From Tianweitania populi (GTDB taxonomy: Bacteria; Pseudomonadota; Alphaproteobacteria; Rhizobiales; Rhizobiaceae): a DNA stretch of 64,000 nucleotides. Where the stretch lies: the NCBI RefSeq assembly GCF_014652875.1, contig NZ_BMZQ01000003.1, positions 182,832 to 246,831 of the forward strand. Reading direction: 5' to 3'. The notes beneath the pieces are model-generated. The model was not told where the DNA came from and made no database searches. It saw only the letters and a program-made list of their open reading frames with translations. The position numbers were made by a program, and so were the translations under genes. Positions 9,078 through 17,372 of the stretch are shown here, piece after piece. Numbering within the stretch: the first letter of the stretch is position 1; each line of letters starts with the position of its first letter.

Positions 9078-10674
9078 CATGCAACGCAACCCGACCCTTG
9101 GCGCTGAGATCGAGATGCCCGTCGCACGGCTTGATGATGGGTCCACTTACGATGCAAGAAGCTTCTTTCCCGCGTTCCTGAATCATAGGCTCGCGAGAGG
9201 TGACCGGGTTACGGCATTGAATGCAGGCGACCAGATGATCGGCGTCGAGGGTGATCTTGTTATCACAAGCGTCGATAATGGCTTCAACAACCTGGAAAGC
9301 GCTATCGGCGTAGTCGGGGGACCTGGATCGGGAACCTTTTCTCTAAACCGCCTTGCTTCGCTTATTCACCGAGAGCTGACCGATGTTTGCGACGTGCTTG
9401 GCGAACTAGGCGCAGGGGTCGTGAACTTCTCGGAACACCCCGCTTGTCCGGTAACCGAACAGGTCTATCGCGAGATGCGAGCTCCGAAACCCATTTACGG
9501 ATACTGGCGCGAGGGTCGTGGCTGGCGGCATGAGCAGGGGATAGACGCCAAAGCGCAGAATGGGCCGACCACTGGCGTGACCGCTGCTGACGCCGTGGCC
9601 GCCTTGAACCTGGTCCTCCTGACTGCGCCCGCGTTAATCGCTCTGTATGCAAACAGTCCGTTCGAGAACGGAGAGCTGACGGGCTTGAAGGAGAACCGTC
9701 TGACAATCTGGCCTCGCATGTTTGCCGAGCCAGTTTTTCCAGGCGACCGCACGTTCCACCAAGTACCCGACCAGCCATTCCGAAGTCTCAGGGACTACTT
9801 CCAGTGGATGTTCGGCGCGGGTACGGCAATGCAGGTGCTGCCTTTGCCTGGCAACTCCTACAAGGGCTTTGGCGGTCTCGCCCGGGTTGAAGGAGACCCT
9901 GACTTCCTGACCTTCCTGCGCGGCGGTCCCGCACGGGCTTTTGACATCGAAACCAATGCGCCCCTCGAACTCGTTCCAAGTGTCGACCACCTGGACAAGC
10001 TGCAGTTCTCACAGTTCCTTGACGGCAGGATCAGATTCGCTTTTGCCGAACTACCGACGGTCGACTCCTTTTTCGAGGCATTTGCGAAAGATGCGCTCGA
10101 GGATCTCTTCGCGTCGTCGTGCAGCGGCCTCTACATCGAAGGAAGGGCCTGTGGCGCGACCTTCCCGGATCCCGAACTTTGCGGCCTGTCAAACCCTCTT
10201 GTAGCAGCATCGGCTGCCGTTTCGCCCTCGGCCCTTCAAAAGGGCCTCCAGCTCAACCCAGACGCTTATCGGCGCTTGTCACGGTTCATGCCTTGGCGAG
10301 ACATTCGGATGATGCGGGAAGAGGCAATTCGCCATGGCCTTGGCGGGACCCTAAACGGCCTCACATTGAAGCGCTTCAGCGAGGCTGTTCTGGACGAGGC
10401 GGAGGCGGGTCTTGCGCCGGCCGAACGGTGGATGCTCGCTTATCCCAGGCACGTTCTTGCAACCGGGCAGAACGGCGCGGACCGCGCTTTGGCGGCTTTC
10501 GAGACACAATCGGGAGACAGCAGGACGCGGATCCTTAAACTCGTCAGAAGGCGGACGCTTCAGGGACCGCTTCCATGTCCAGTTCTTGCTATCGCGCCTG
10601 CGTCCTCATCAGTCTTTCACAAGGACAGCGCGAATCTCGTCAAGGCGCGGTCGCGGGCCCTTGGTTCGCACTGA
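9070..10674 (+). CDS. Glutamate-cysteine ligase family 2 (GCS2)-like carboxylate-amine ligase
   Basis: The 534-residue protein opens with TLGAEIEMPVARLDDGS, matching the ATP-grasp-like glutamate-cysteine ligase fold start (GxExE), and carries HEQGIDAKAQNGPTTGVTAA and an ENRLTIWPRMF segment typical of GCS2/YbdK-related ligases. Family members join an amino acid or amine to the gamma-carboxylate of glutamate at the cost of ATP in the cytoplasm; the actual substrate here is unknown. The ATG overlaps the end of the MFS gene by 8 bases, so the two are coupled. The 3' end overlaps the convergent substrate-binding protein gene by 35 bases. Confidence 0.8.
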   Translation: MPDMQRNPTLGAEIEMPVARLDDGSTYDARSFFPAFLNHRLARGDRVTALNAGDQMIGVEGDLVITSVDNGFNNLESAIGVVGGPGSGTFSLNRLASLIHRELTDVCDVLGELGAGVVNFSEHPACPVTEQVYREMRAPKPIYGYWREGRGWRHEQGIDAKAQNGPTTGVTAADAVAALNLVLLTAPALIALYANSPFENGELTGLKENRLTIWPRMFAEPVFPGDRTFHQVPDQPFRSLRDYFQWMFGAGTAMQVLPLPGNSYKGFGGLARVEGDPDFLTFLRGGPARAFDIETNAPLELVPSVDHLDKLQFSQFLDGRIRFAFAELPTVDSFFEAFAKDALEDLFASSCSGLYIEGRACGATFPDPELCGLSNPLVAASAAVSPSALQKGLQLNPDAYRRLSRFMPWRDIRMMREEAIRHGLGGTLNGLTLKRFSEAVLDEAEAGLAPAERWMLAYPRHVLATGQNGADRALAAFETQSGDSRTRILKLVRRRTLQGPLPCPVLAIAPASSSVFHKDSANLVKARSRALGSH

Positions 10675-11959
10675 AGATCTCGTCAGTGGCTAAAAGGATG
10701 TCGACAGACGGAGCGTAGCCGATCGCATCGGCGGTGCGCAGGTTCAGCGCGATTTTAGCCGGCGCCTGCCAGATTTGCGGGAGTTCGCGTGGCAACGCTC
10801 CGTTGAAGATTTTTGCAATGGTTTCCGCGTGAAATCGGCCGACATACAGATAGTCGGATTGGGCGACGCTCATCAAGGCTCCTGCTTTAACCTCGGTCTC
10901 GCCTAGCATCGAAAAGGTCGGGATACGATTTTCGGTCAAGGGGGCTAGAGCCTTTGGCAGGCTTGTTTCATTGAGGCCGCGATGTACCGTGATGTAGACG
11001 GCGTCTACCTTTGTGGCGATGTCCTCATAGCAGGCGATGACCTTGGCTTCGGCTTCTTCCTGAGCAATGTCGTTGAAGGGCGCGAAGCACGGTACGACTT
11101 CGAAGCTGCGTTCATCCCCGAGGCGTCGGATGTCGTCTACTGCGGCGAAAGTGCGCCCTTCCGGGCTGTCCTCATAGACAAGTCCCAGTCGCTTGAAGTG
11201 AAAGATGTCATCGAAAAGCTCGACCTGCCGGGCATACCGCTGCGGCTCGACCTTTGCGTTGAGATAGTCGTGCCCCGAGTCCGCTTCACTAACGATGATC
11301 TTTGATCCGACGGGATCACTGGTGGATGCTACGACAACTGGCGTACGTAAATCGGCGCTTGAAAGATCCTGTCCAGCCCAGGTGCCAAGCGCCAGAACGA
11401 GATCCAGATCGCGGCGTTCGTTCAGGCGCTGAAGTAGCTCGGCCCTTACCTTGGGACGCCTGATCTTGTCGAAGTTCCCGGACGCGTAGTATCCGTCAGC
11501 CGGAAAGTCGATGTAGTCGCTTTTCACGTTGGCAGACAACCAACGCCAGAAGCCGCCGGCCTGAGGATCGTTTGCTGAAGGCAGGCTGATAGGCTCGATC
11601 CAGCCTAAGGCAGCTAAGCCGCGGACCGTGGCTTTCAGTATGGTTTCGTAATCTTTGTACTGGCCGCCCTCATAATACCCTAAGCGCCATTTGGTACCGT
11701 CCGCCTTTCGGCGCGGATCAGAAGGCCAGACTTGCGTGGAAGGTGACAATGAACCTTGTGCAACCGGAACGTTTACGGCGGAAGACTGCGCTTGGGCAGG
11801 AAGGTTGCCGAATGCCAGTAGGGTCGCGCTTAGAAGCATCACGTGCATCATGGCCGAGTGGAACGGCATCAAACGGCACGAAGTGTGACCTGCTTGATGT
11901 CGGAAGGACATCGTCTGGAGGTGATAAGCTGTCGGGGGGCGTTCGAAAAAGCGCTTCAT
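10640..11959 (-). CDS. Periplasmic substrate-binding protein (COG2984-like ABC transporter component)
   Basis: The product resembles the TrpX/COG2984 branch of periplasmic binding proteins: a signal-peptide core (MLLSATLLAFGNLPAQAQ) is followed by a two-lobed sequence with LVLALGTWAGQDL, VVVASTSDPVGSKI, RLGLVYEDSPEGRT and a C-terminal IALNLRTADAIGYAP. The longest frame starts at 11959, but the signal peptide suggests an internal start at about 11869 or 11851; none has a clear ribosome site. No permease or ATPase gene sits beside it. It is convergent with, and overlaps by 35 bases, the MFS/ligase pair, so it may supply a ligand to that sensor-transporter; this is inference from position only. 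Confidence 0.8.
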   Translation of the reverse strand: MKRFFERPPTAYHLQTMSFRHQAGHTSCRLMPFHSAMMHVMLLSATLLAFGNLPAQAQSSAVNVPVAQGSLSPSTQVWPSDPRRKADGTKWRLGYYEGGQYKDYETILKATVRGLAALGWIEPISLPSANDPQAGGFWRWLSANVKSDYIDFPADGYYASGNFDKIRRPKVRAELLQRLNERRDLDLVLALGTWAGQDLSSADLRTPVVVASTSDPVGSKIIVSEADSGHDYLNAKVEPQRYARQVELFDDIFHFKRLGLVYEDSPEGRTFAAVDDIRRLGDERSFEVVPCFAPFNDIAQEEAEAKVIACYEDIATKVDAVYITVHRGLNETSLPKALAPLTENRIPTFSMLGETEVKAGALMSVAQSDYLYVGRFHAETIAKIFNGALPRELPQIWQAPAKIALNLRTADAIGYAPSVDILLATDEIFSANQGPATAP

Positions 11960-12072
11960 CGACTTTAGCCTGCATGGTGCGTGCTCTTACAGTAGCTGGA
12001 CGCGGCTAGCTTTGCTTTTGACTACAGAAGAACAAGTTTGAGGTGAGCAGCCAAATCATACGAGCAATGACC

Positions 12073-12640
12073 TTACGTTTCCTTAGCTGGAAATCCACAT
12101 GAATAAAATTGCTTAGACAGCTTCAATGAAGTTGCTCGAGTTGGCCTGCTGCCGGTTTCGTGGACACGAGGTCTAGCTAACATAGCTTTCCGCTCGAACT
12201 CGACGGGGCTCATGTAGCCCAGTGTCGAGTGCCGTCGCCGGGGATTATTAAAGCGCTCGATGTAATCGAGCACGTCCGCCCTGGCGTCATCCCTCGTCCT
12301 GTAGACCTTGCGAGTCGTCCGCTCGGTTTTCAGCGACGAGAAGAAGCTCTCCATCGCAGCATTGTCCCAGACGTTGCCCGATCGGCTCATCGAACAGGTA
12401 ATGCCTTGGTCCGCCATCAGGCTCTGGAACTGCTCGCTGGTGTATTGGCTGCCTTGATCCGAATGGTGCAGCAGGCTGTCGGGCTTACCTCGGCGCCAGA
12501 TCGTCATGATGAGGGCGTCTGTCAGGAGCTGCGCCGTCATCTCCGACTTCATCGCCCAGCACGTCATGCCAGACGCGGAGGGCGCCATAGGTTCGGTCAC
12601 TGTTCTTGGAGCTACGGTCGATCGCTGTCAGCCGTTGGTC
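12073..12640 (-). pseudogene. IS3-family transposase OrfB, C-terminal remnant with internal deletion
   Basis: The minus strand encodes the end of an IS3-type integrase-fold transposase: SDQGSQYTSEQF, the WDNAAMESFFSSLK motif and a C-terminal NNPRRRHSTLGYMSP. Upstream, in another frame, about 12560-12640 reads IDRSSKNSDRTYGALRVWHD, which belongs earlier in the same protein. The roughly one hundred residues that should lie between these parts, including the first catalytic aspartate, are missing, so the copy is dead by internal deletion plus a frame change. Its 5' side abuts the ISNCY element. Confidence 0.85.
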
Positions 12641-13950
12641 ACGCTACCGTCGCGAATGCCGAACATATGATCCGTCTGGCCAGTGCGGCGAGGGCCGCTC
12701 TTGCTGCGCTGCTGTTCGTGCCCAGCTTGCATCTCTGCGACGACAGACAGCATGTCGTCCAAACGCTTGTTCTCGACAACATCTGCGCGATGCACCGAGC
12801 GCAACGTGTCAAAGGTTCTGCAAGGCAAAGCAAAGCTGTCGTGCATGATCTCGAGGCGGCCGTCCGGATAATCGCAGACCACGACCTTCTGGCCCGCCAG
12901 CGGCCGAGAAAACTCAGTTGGATCGAGAATGAACAGCACCTTGTCATAGCGTAGCGTTAGGGATTGCGACAGCGTGCGGACTTCCTTGTGGCACATAGCG
13001 CCATCGAGATTCTCATGGTCGGCCAGCGGTCGGTGCATGTCCTTCGAATTGCGCGGTTGCTTGCCAAAACGCTCGTTGAAGTCGGCTATGAAAGCAGGTG
13101 CATAGGCATTGGCTGCCACGATCGTGTTGATCTCTCGCAGCCGCATCTCCTTCACCAGCCGGTCCTGCAGCGTCAGGTTGGCTCGCTCCACACGACCCTT
13201 GGCTTGCGGAGTGTTGGCGCAGATGATGTCGATGTTAAGCTCATAGAGCGCTCGGCCGAACTGCGTCAGGCCACTCGTCCGATCTTTCTCTGACGCATGG
13301 GTAGAGCGGAAGACGCCGTGTTTGTCGCTGTAGAAAGCGAGCGGCTTGCCCCATTGCTGCAGATAGGACTTCGTCGCATGCAGGTAATCGAACGTATTCT
13401 CCGATCCGGCAAAGCGTAGATGCAAGAGCTTGCCGGTGGCATCGTCGATATAAACGAGCAGGGCGCATTTAGGGCCGCGGTTCTCGAACCACCAGTGATG
13501 CGACCCGTCGATCTGCACCAACTCACCAAAGCAATCCCGACGGCCGCGCGGCTGGAAAACTCTCTTCGTGCGCTCGCGACGCGAGATCCAGATGCCGGCC
13601 TCGGTCATCCACTGCCGCAACGTCTCCTTGGAAACGGAGAGCCGATGCAACTCGATCAGCTTCTCACGCACAAGTGTCGGGCCAAAATCCAGATAGCGTT
13701 CACGGACCAGATCCAGCACCGCATTGCGGAAATCCTTACTGTGACGTCGGTTGCTCGGACGCGATCGTTTCTTCGAAACGAGACAAGCTGGACCAGCCTG
13801 GTCATACGCCTGCAGTAGTCTATGCACCTGACTTCGGCTAAGCCTGAGCAACTCGGCAGCCCGAACGACGCTCAGGCGTCTGTCACGAATCTTCTAAATG
13901 ACCTCGAGCCGATGCAACTCTTTCTGCGACATGGTGATCGTAAAGGACAT
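12628..13950 (-). pseudogene. ISNCY-family transposase gene with an in-frame amber codon
   Basis: The 407-residue open part has an N-terminal helix-turn-helix (LRLSRSQVHRLLQAY) and a DDE core with ELVQIDGSHHWWFENRG, VYIDDATGKLLHLRF and the AKGRVERANLTLQDRLVKEM segment, as in IS1202/ISNCY-type transposases. Reading upstream in the same frame, ATG 13950 starts MSFTITMSQKELHRLEVI, followed by a TAG at 13894-13896 and then KIRDRRLSVVRAAELLRLSR, which is clearly continuous protein. A single CAG-to-TAG change would explain it. The gene is therefore interrupted near codon 19; restart at 13851 would give an N-terminally shortened protein. The last codons run into IS3 sequence. Confidence 0.8.
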
Positions 13951-14088
13951 GACGACTCCGACCGCTGCTGGTCTCAACCAGGCTGAAGATCGTCATCCTT
14001 GCTCCCGACAGTGGCATTGACCAGTGCGTAGAGAGGCGAGACTGTCGCATCTCTAACTGGCCCAGCTGTCGCATTACCAAACAGCCGT

Positions 14089-15205
14089 GTGAGTTCTCAC
14101 CCAAGTGCGACTTTGCGGCGAAGGGCAGTGTAGCTGGTTCATCGGCTCGCCGCCATCATCTTGCGTCGGAACACTTCAGCGGGCGTTCTGAAGCCGAGGC
14201 ACTTGCGCGGGGTCGAGTTCAGATGGGCGCAAACCTGCTTCAGGTGATCATCATCGAACGCTAGGGGATCAGCATCACGCGGCAGCCATTTGCGGACCCG
14301 GCGGTTGGTATTTTCCACCGTACCTTTCTGCCACGGCGACTGTGGATCGCAGAACCAGGTTTGCACGCCAAGCCCGGCTTGAAGATAAGGCCAATCCATG
14401 AACTCGGTGCCACGATCAAAGGTGATCGAGCGGCGGGCTGCATGAGGAAGGGCACTCAAGGCATCGATCAATCCCTCCATGATCGGCCTCGATTGCCGGT
14501 CGTTGTTGTGCAGGAACACTGCAAAGCGACTGACCCGTTCAACCAGCGAGGTCACATTGGCCTTGCCGAACTTCTTGCGGAACTGGATGAGATCGCATTC
14601 CCAATGGCCGAGCTGCTTCCTGTCACGCACGACGTCGGGACGGTGCAAAATACTGAGTTCTGGGCTGAAACGTCGGCCATGACGGCGCCTGGCATGTCGC
14701 GGTCGGCGTCTGGCCCGGGCTTCCGGCAAGTGACGCCAGAGCTTCATCTCCCGGCCGTCAGGGGAATAGGCAAAGCGGTAGATCGTTTCGTGGCACACTC
14801 GAATGCTGCTGCCCTCATAAGCCAGTCGGCCGGCAATCTGCTGCGGCGACCAACCGTGCTTGATCCGCTCGACGATGGCTGCCCGAAGCTGCGGATGACG
14901 AACGAGCTTGCTATATCGGCGCCGGCGCTCCTTGGCGAAACCGTCGGCTGTGACGCAGTAGTAGCCGGTCAGATCTGGCATCTCGACATCCTGGAACCTG
15001 TTGCGGCGTAGTTCCCGGAAGATCGTCGAGCGATGTCGGCCTAGCTTCTCCGCAATCGCATTGACGCCGACCCCGGCCTGTCTCCAGCGGGCGATCTTAC
15101 GACGCTCATCGAGGTCGACCTGCGAGTAGGTGCGTTCCATGTGGGGCTCCTTGCAATGAACCGATTGGTATCGCTGCAAAGTCGCACTTCAAGGTAGAAC
15201 CCACC
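14089..15205 (+). mobile_element. IS30-family insertion sequence, copy 1 (intact)
   Basis: The element is bounded by imperfect inverted repeats. The left end reads GTGAGTTCTCACCCAAGTGC and the right end, on the other strand, GTGGGTTCTACCTTGAAGTG, both running on into GCGACTTTGC. One transposase gene fills the interior on the minus strand. A second copy lies at about 61919-63042. The exact outer boundary is uncertain because both copies also share about 40 bases beyond the right repeat. Confidence 0.75.
14139..15140 (-). CDS. IS30-family transposase
   Basis: The product (333 residues from ATG 15140) has the IS30 layout: an N-terminal HTH (LDERRKIARWRQAGVGVNAI, then LGRHRSTIFRELRRN), a central HGWSPQQIAGRL segment, and a DDE core with GHWECDLIQFRKKFG, SITFDRGTEFMDW and the WQKGTVENTNRRVRKWLP motif carrying the catalytic glutamate. 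The chosen start has AAGGAG about 5 bases upstream; the longer frame from 15179 lacks such a site. It mediates copy or cut transposition of its element. This copy is intact, unlike the one near 62 kb. Confidence 0.93.
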   Translation of the reverse strand: MERTYSQVDLDERRKIARWRQAGVGVNAIAEKLGRHRSTIFRELRRNRFQDVEMPDLTGYYCVTADGFAKERRRRYSKLVRHPQLRAAIVERIKHGWSPQQIAGRLAYEGSSIRVCHETIYRFAYSPDGREMKLWRHLPEARARRRPRHARRRHGRRFSPELSILHRPDVVRDRKQLGHWECDLIQFRKKFGKANVTSLVERVSRFAVFLHNNDRQSRPIMEGLIDALSALPHAARRSITFDRGTEFMDWPYLQAGLGVQTWFCDPQSPWQKGTVENTNRRVRKWLPRDADPLAFDDDHLKQVCAHLNSTPRKCLGFRTPAEVFRRKMMAASR

Positions 15206-15445
15206 CCGCTACAACCAGGCGTTGCATAATCTGTGTTATGGAACTCTTGATCAGGTGTGCTTTATCTCTGACACCGCTGTGAGCGGAGAAACAACACGAG
15301 GCGCAGTTTACGCAGCGCGCGGACTACCTCGCTTAGGCAAGGCAGCCATCACCACGCGCGTGATCTCGGGCTCCCTGCCTGAAGCCATCGGACGGGTTCA
15401 AGTGGCTGCAGCTGAATAGCCCGGAGTTTCGTGGATGCCCTCGGG

Positions 15446-15663
15446 TTACATTTCCTGCTGCCGATCGAACTAGACGGGTGATAGCATCCCGTTCCTGACG
15501 TGCTTGCGCTTGGAGTTGTAGGATATCTCGATGTAGTCGAACACGTTCTGCCTTGCTTCGTCGCGTCCCCGGTAAGTCCGGAGTCGTATAATCTCGCATT
15601 TGAGGAGATTGAAGAAGCTCTCCGCCACGGCGGTGTCGTTACAGTTGCCGCAACGGCTAGCTT
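15446..15663 (-). pseudogene. IS3-family transposase OrfB fragment
   Basis: About 72 codons on the minus strand read CGNCNDTAVAESFFNLLKCE, RGRDEARQNVFDYIEISYNS and KRKHVRNGMLSPV, the C-terminal end of an IS3-type OrfB distinct from the remnant at 12 kb. There is an amber codon after LSPV, and the fragment ends about 10 bases from the stop of dtcC. No inverted repeats are recognisable. It marks a past insertion and recombination at the downstream edge of the Detocs operon. The 240 bases between it and the IS30 element hold nothing I can identify. Confidence 0.75.
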
Positions 15664-15672
15664 CAAAGCATT

Positions 15673-16902
15673 CTAATCTGCCGATTCAACAACCTTGTCG
15701 CCGTACCTTTCGAACAATACGCGTAATACACTAGCGCTCGCATAAGCTGCATCTCGTTGGTACCTGTCGTTCTTGTGAGGATCAGCAAAGTCACAAACCC
15801 CTTTTACAACGAAGGTTAGCGGAGTTGGAGTGTCTGAGTGATATGCCGCGGAATATATCCCGTAAGCCTCCATATCGATGCCACACGTCTCCCTATTTTG
15901 ATCAACAATCTCAGCCGTGATCTCACTGTCTGCTACAACTGCTGAGCCAGATGCCAGAGGTGCAAGGTGTAGCTTGGGAATACCTATCGCTTTATGTGGT
16001 GCATTCGCTCCAATCTCTGCAAGGGCGCTTCGATCGGCCTTTAATTGCTCCATAAACGTCCTAACAGCCCGTGGAGGGTGGAAGGGGTAGGGAGACATCA
16101 AAAAGCGGGATTGATCTGAAACCTTAGCATATTTACCGGCCTGCCAATCCCAACATGGATCGGCCAATACAACGTCACCAAGATCAACCCTGTCCTTCAC
16201 TCCCGCACAAATTCCAGTCATCGCCAAAACCTTGGGGCGAAGTTTTTCTATTATGCGAGCGGCTTTCAGCGAAGAGGGCACCATACCCATTCGGTCCACG
16301 CTGAAGGCCATAACCGATAGAGATCTGCCATTGCTGACCAGTTGCCCACGATGTCCGAAGGTAACATCGTCGATAGGCTCAGCTGATCCGAACCCCCAAT
16401 TCAGACTCAAAATTTCAGATAATTCCGGCTCAGCCAAAGCGCAGATGATAGCGAGATCGATCTTGGAACTAGGCTTGCCGGGATTACTACCCTGAGCCGA
16501 CATGTAAGATATGCAACTAGTCAGCTGATTAATCCAGTCATCGGACGAGCTGTCATATTCTATGATCGTCCATAAGTACTGAGCAAAAAGAGGTGAAGCC
16601 TTCTCGGCAGCCAGCTTATCAGCAGAAATGCCTACAACTCTGCCTGGTTTTATTAACTCCGTTCCATCGGAAATCTCCATAAGGAGTTGTACGGAGTTGT
16701 CGAAATCTGCCTCGTCCTCGTTTCGATAGGGCAGCAGGATATCAAGCACCACTAAATCGTAATGGGTCTGTTTCAGCTTTAGCAGTCCGTCGGATGAGCA
16801 TGTGACGATATCGGTCTCATCTCTTAAATGCCCAACTGAGACTAGCTTTTCAAAAAAACGACTATATTTCCTAGGTTGGTCATCAATCACAAGTATTTTC
16901 AA
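15673..16902 (-). CDS. dtcC: Detocs effector DtcC: receiver domain fused to a nucleoside phosphorylase-fold domain
   Basis: Residues 1-125 form a response-regulator receiver: acidic pair D7/D8 after MKILVI and phospho-acceptor D54 in VVLDILLP. Residues about 147-400 form a PNP/MTA-SAH nucleosidase-like domain with TGICAG (229-234), GIDMEAYG (341-348, ribose-binding glutamate) and KGVCDFAD (367-374, catalytic aspartate). In the published Detocs system the phosphorylated DtcC is an ATP nucleosidase that depletes cellular ATP on phage infection. Its start overlaps the dtcB stop by 4 bases (ATGA), and the order kinase, lone receiver, receiver-PNP matches Detocs. The gene is last in the operon. 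A housekeeping MTA/SAH nucleosidase is unlikely because of the fused receiver. Confidence 0.88.
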   Translation of the reverse strand: MKILVIDDQPRKYSRFFEKLVSVGHLRDETDIVTCSSDGLLKLKQTHYDLVVLDILLPYRNEDEADFDNSVQLLMEISDGTELIKPGRVVGISADKLAAEKASPLFAQYLWTIIEYDSSSDDWINQLTSCISYMSAQGSNPGKPSSKIDLAIICALAEPELSEILSLNWGFGSAEPIDDVTFGHRGQLVSNGRSLSVMAFSVDRMGMVPSSLKAARIIEKLRPKVLAMTGICAGVKDRVDLGDVVLADPCWDWQAGKYAKVSDQSRFLMSPYPFHPPRAVRTFMEQLKADRSALAEIGANAPHKAIGIPKLHLAPLASGSAVVADSEITAEIVDQNRETCGIDMEAYGIYSAAYHSDTPTPLTFVVKGVCDFADPHKNDRYQRDAAYASASVLRVLFERYGDKVVESAD

Positions 16903-17372
16903 TTTGCGCTTCCCAATACAGCGATCTCAATGGAAATCCGAAGCTGCTCTTTCCAGTCGTCAAATGCCGAATTAAAGTAAAGAACCGATTGAACCAGATC
17001 AGGAAATTCTTCCTTTAACTCTCTCTCAAGTTCGTGCAAATCGACATAAACTGCTCCTTTTGTGAAGGTTTCGTAGCCGGTTACGACAATAACGGGGAAA
17101 GCAAAGCCTGAAAACTTTAAATGCCGCAGTACCTCAATGCCGCCAAAACCCTGCGGTCTCCCGCCTCCTTCCGCCTCACCGATATCGAATGTAGGAAGAG
17201 ACATATCGAGCAATAGGACATGAGGCAGTCGATTGTCTAAATTATCAATCGCTGACGTTACTGATCTAGACGTAATGATATTTGCTTGTGGAAACTCTAG
17301 ACTTATAAACTCTTGGATATGCCGGCGTTTGAAGTCCTCATCCTCGACTAGATGGCCATCAAAGTGTCTCAT
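16899..17372 (-). CDS. dtcB: Detocs stand-alone receiver protein DtcB
   Basis: From ATG 17372 the product has 157 residues: an acidic cluster VEDEDFKRRH near 9-18, the phospho-acceptor D56 in HVLLLDMSLP, a VIVVTGY strand and a conserved lysine in FTKG. There is no output domain. The frame is open up to 17456, but the receiver fold begins right at the internal ATG, which overlaps the dtcA stop by 14 bases and has AAGAGA upstream. In Detocs, DtcB is thought to act as a phosphate sink that buffers accidental kinase signalling and prevents self-toxicity. Middle gene of a three-gene, fully overlapping operon. Confidence 0.85.
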   Translation of the reverse strand: MRHFDGHLVEDEDFKRRHIQEFISLEFPQANIITSRSVTSAIDNLDNRLPHVLLLDMSLPTFDIGEAEGGGRPQGFGGIEVLRHLKFSGFAFPVIVVTGYETFTKGAVYVDLHELERELKEEFPDLVQSVLYFNSAFDDWKEQLRISIEIAVLGSAN

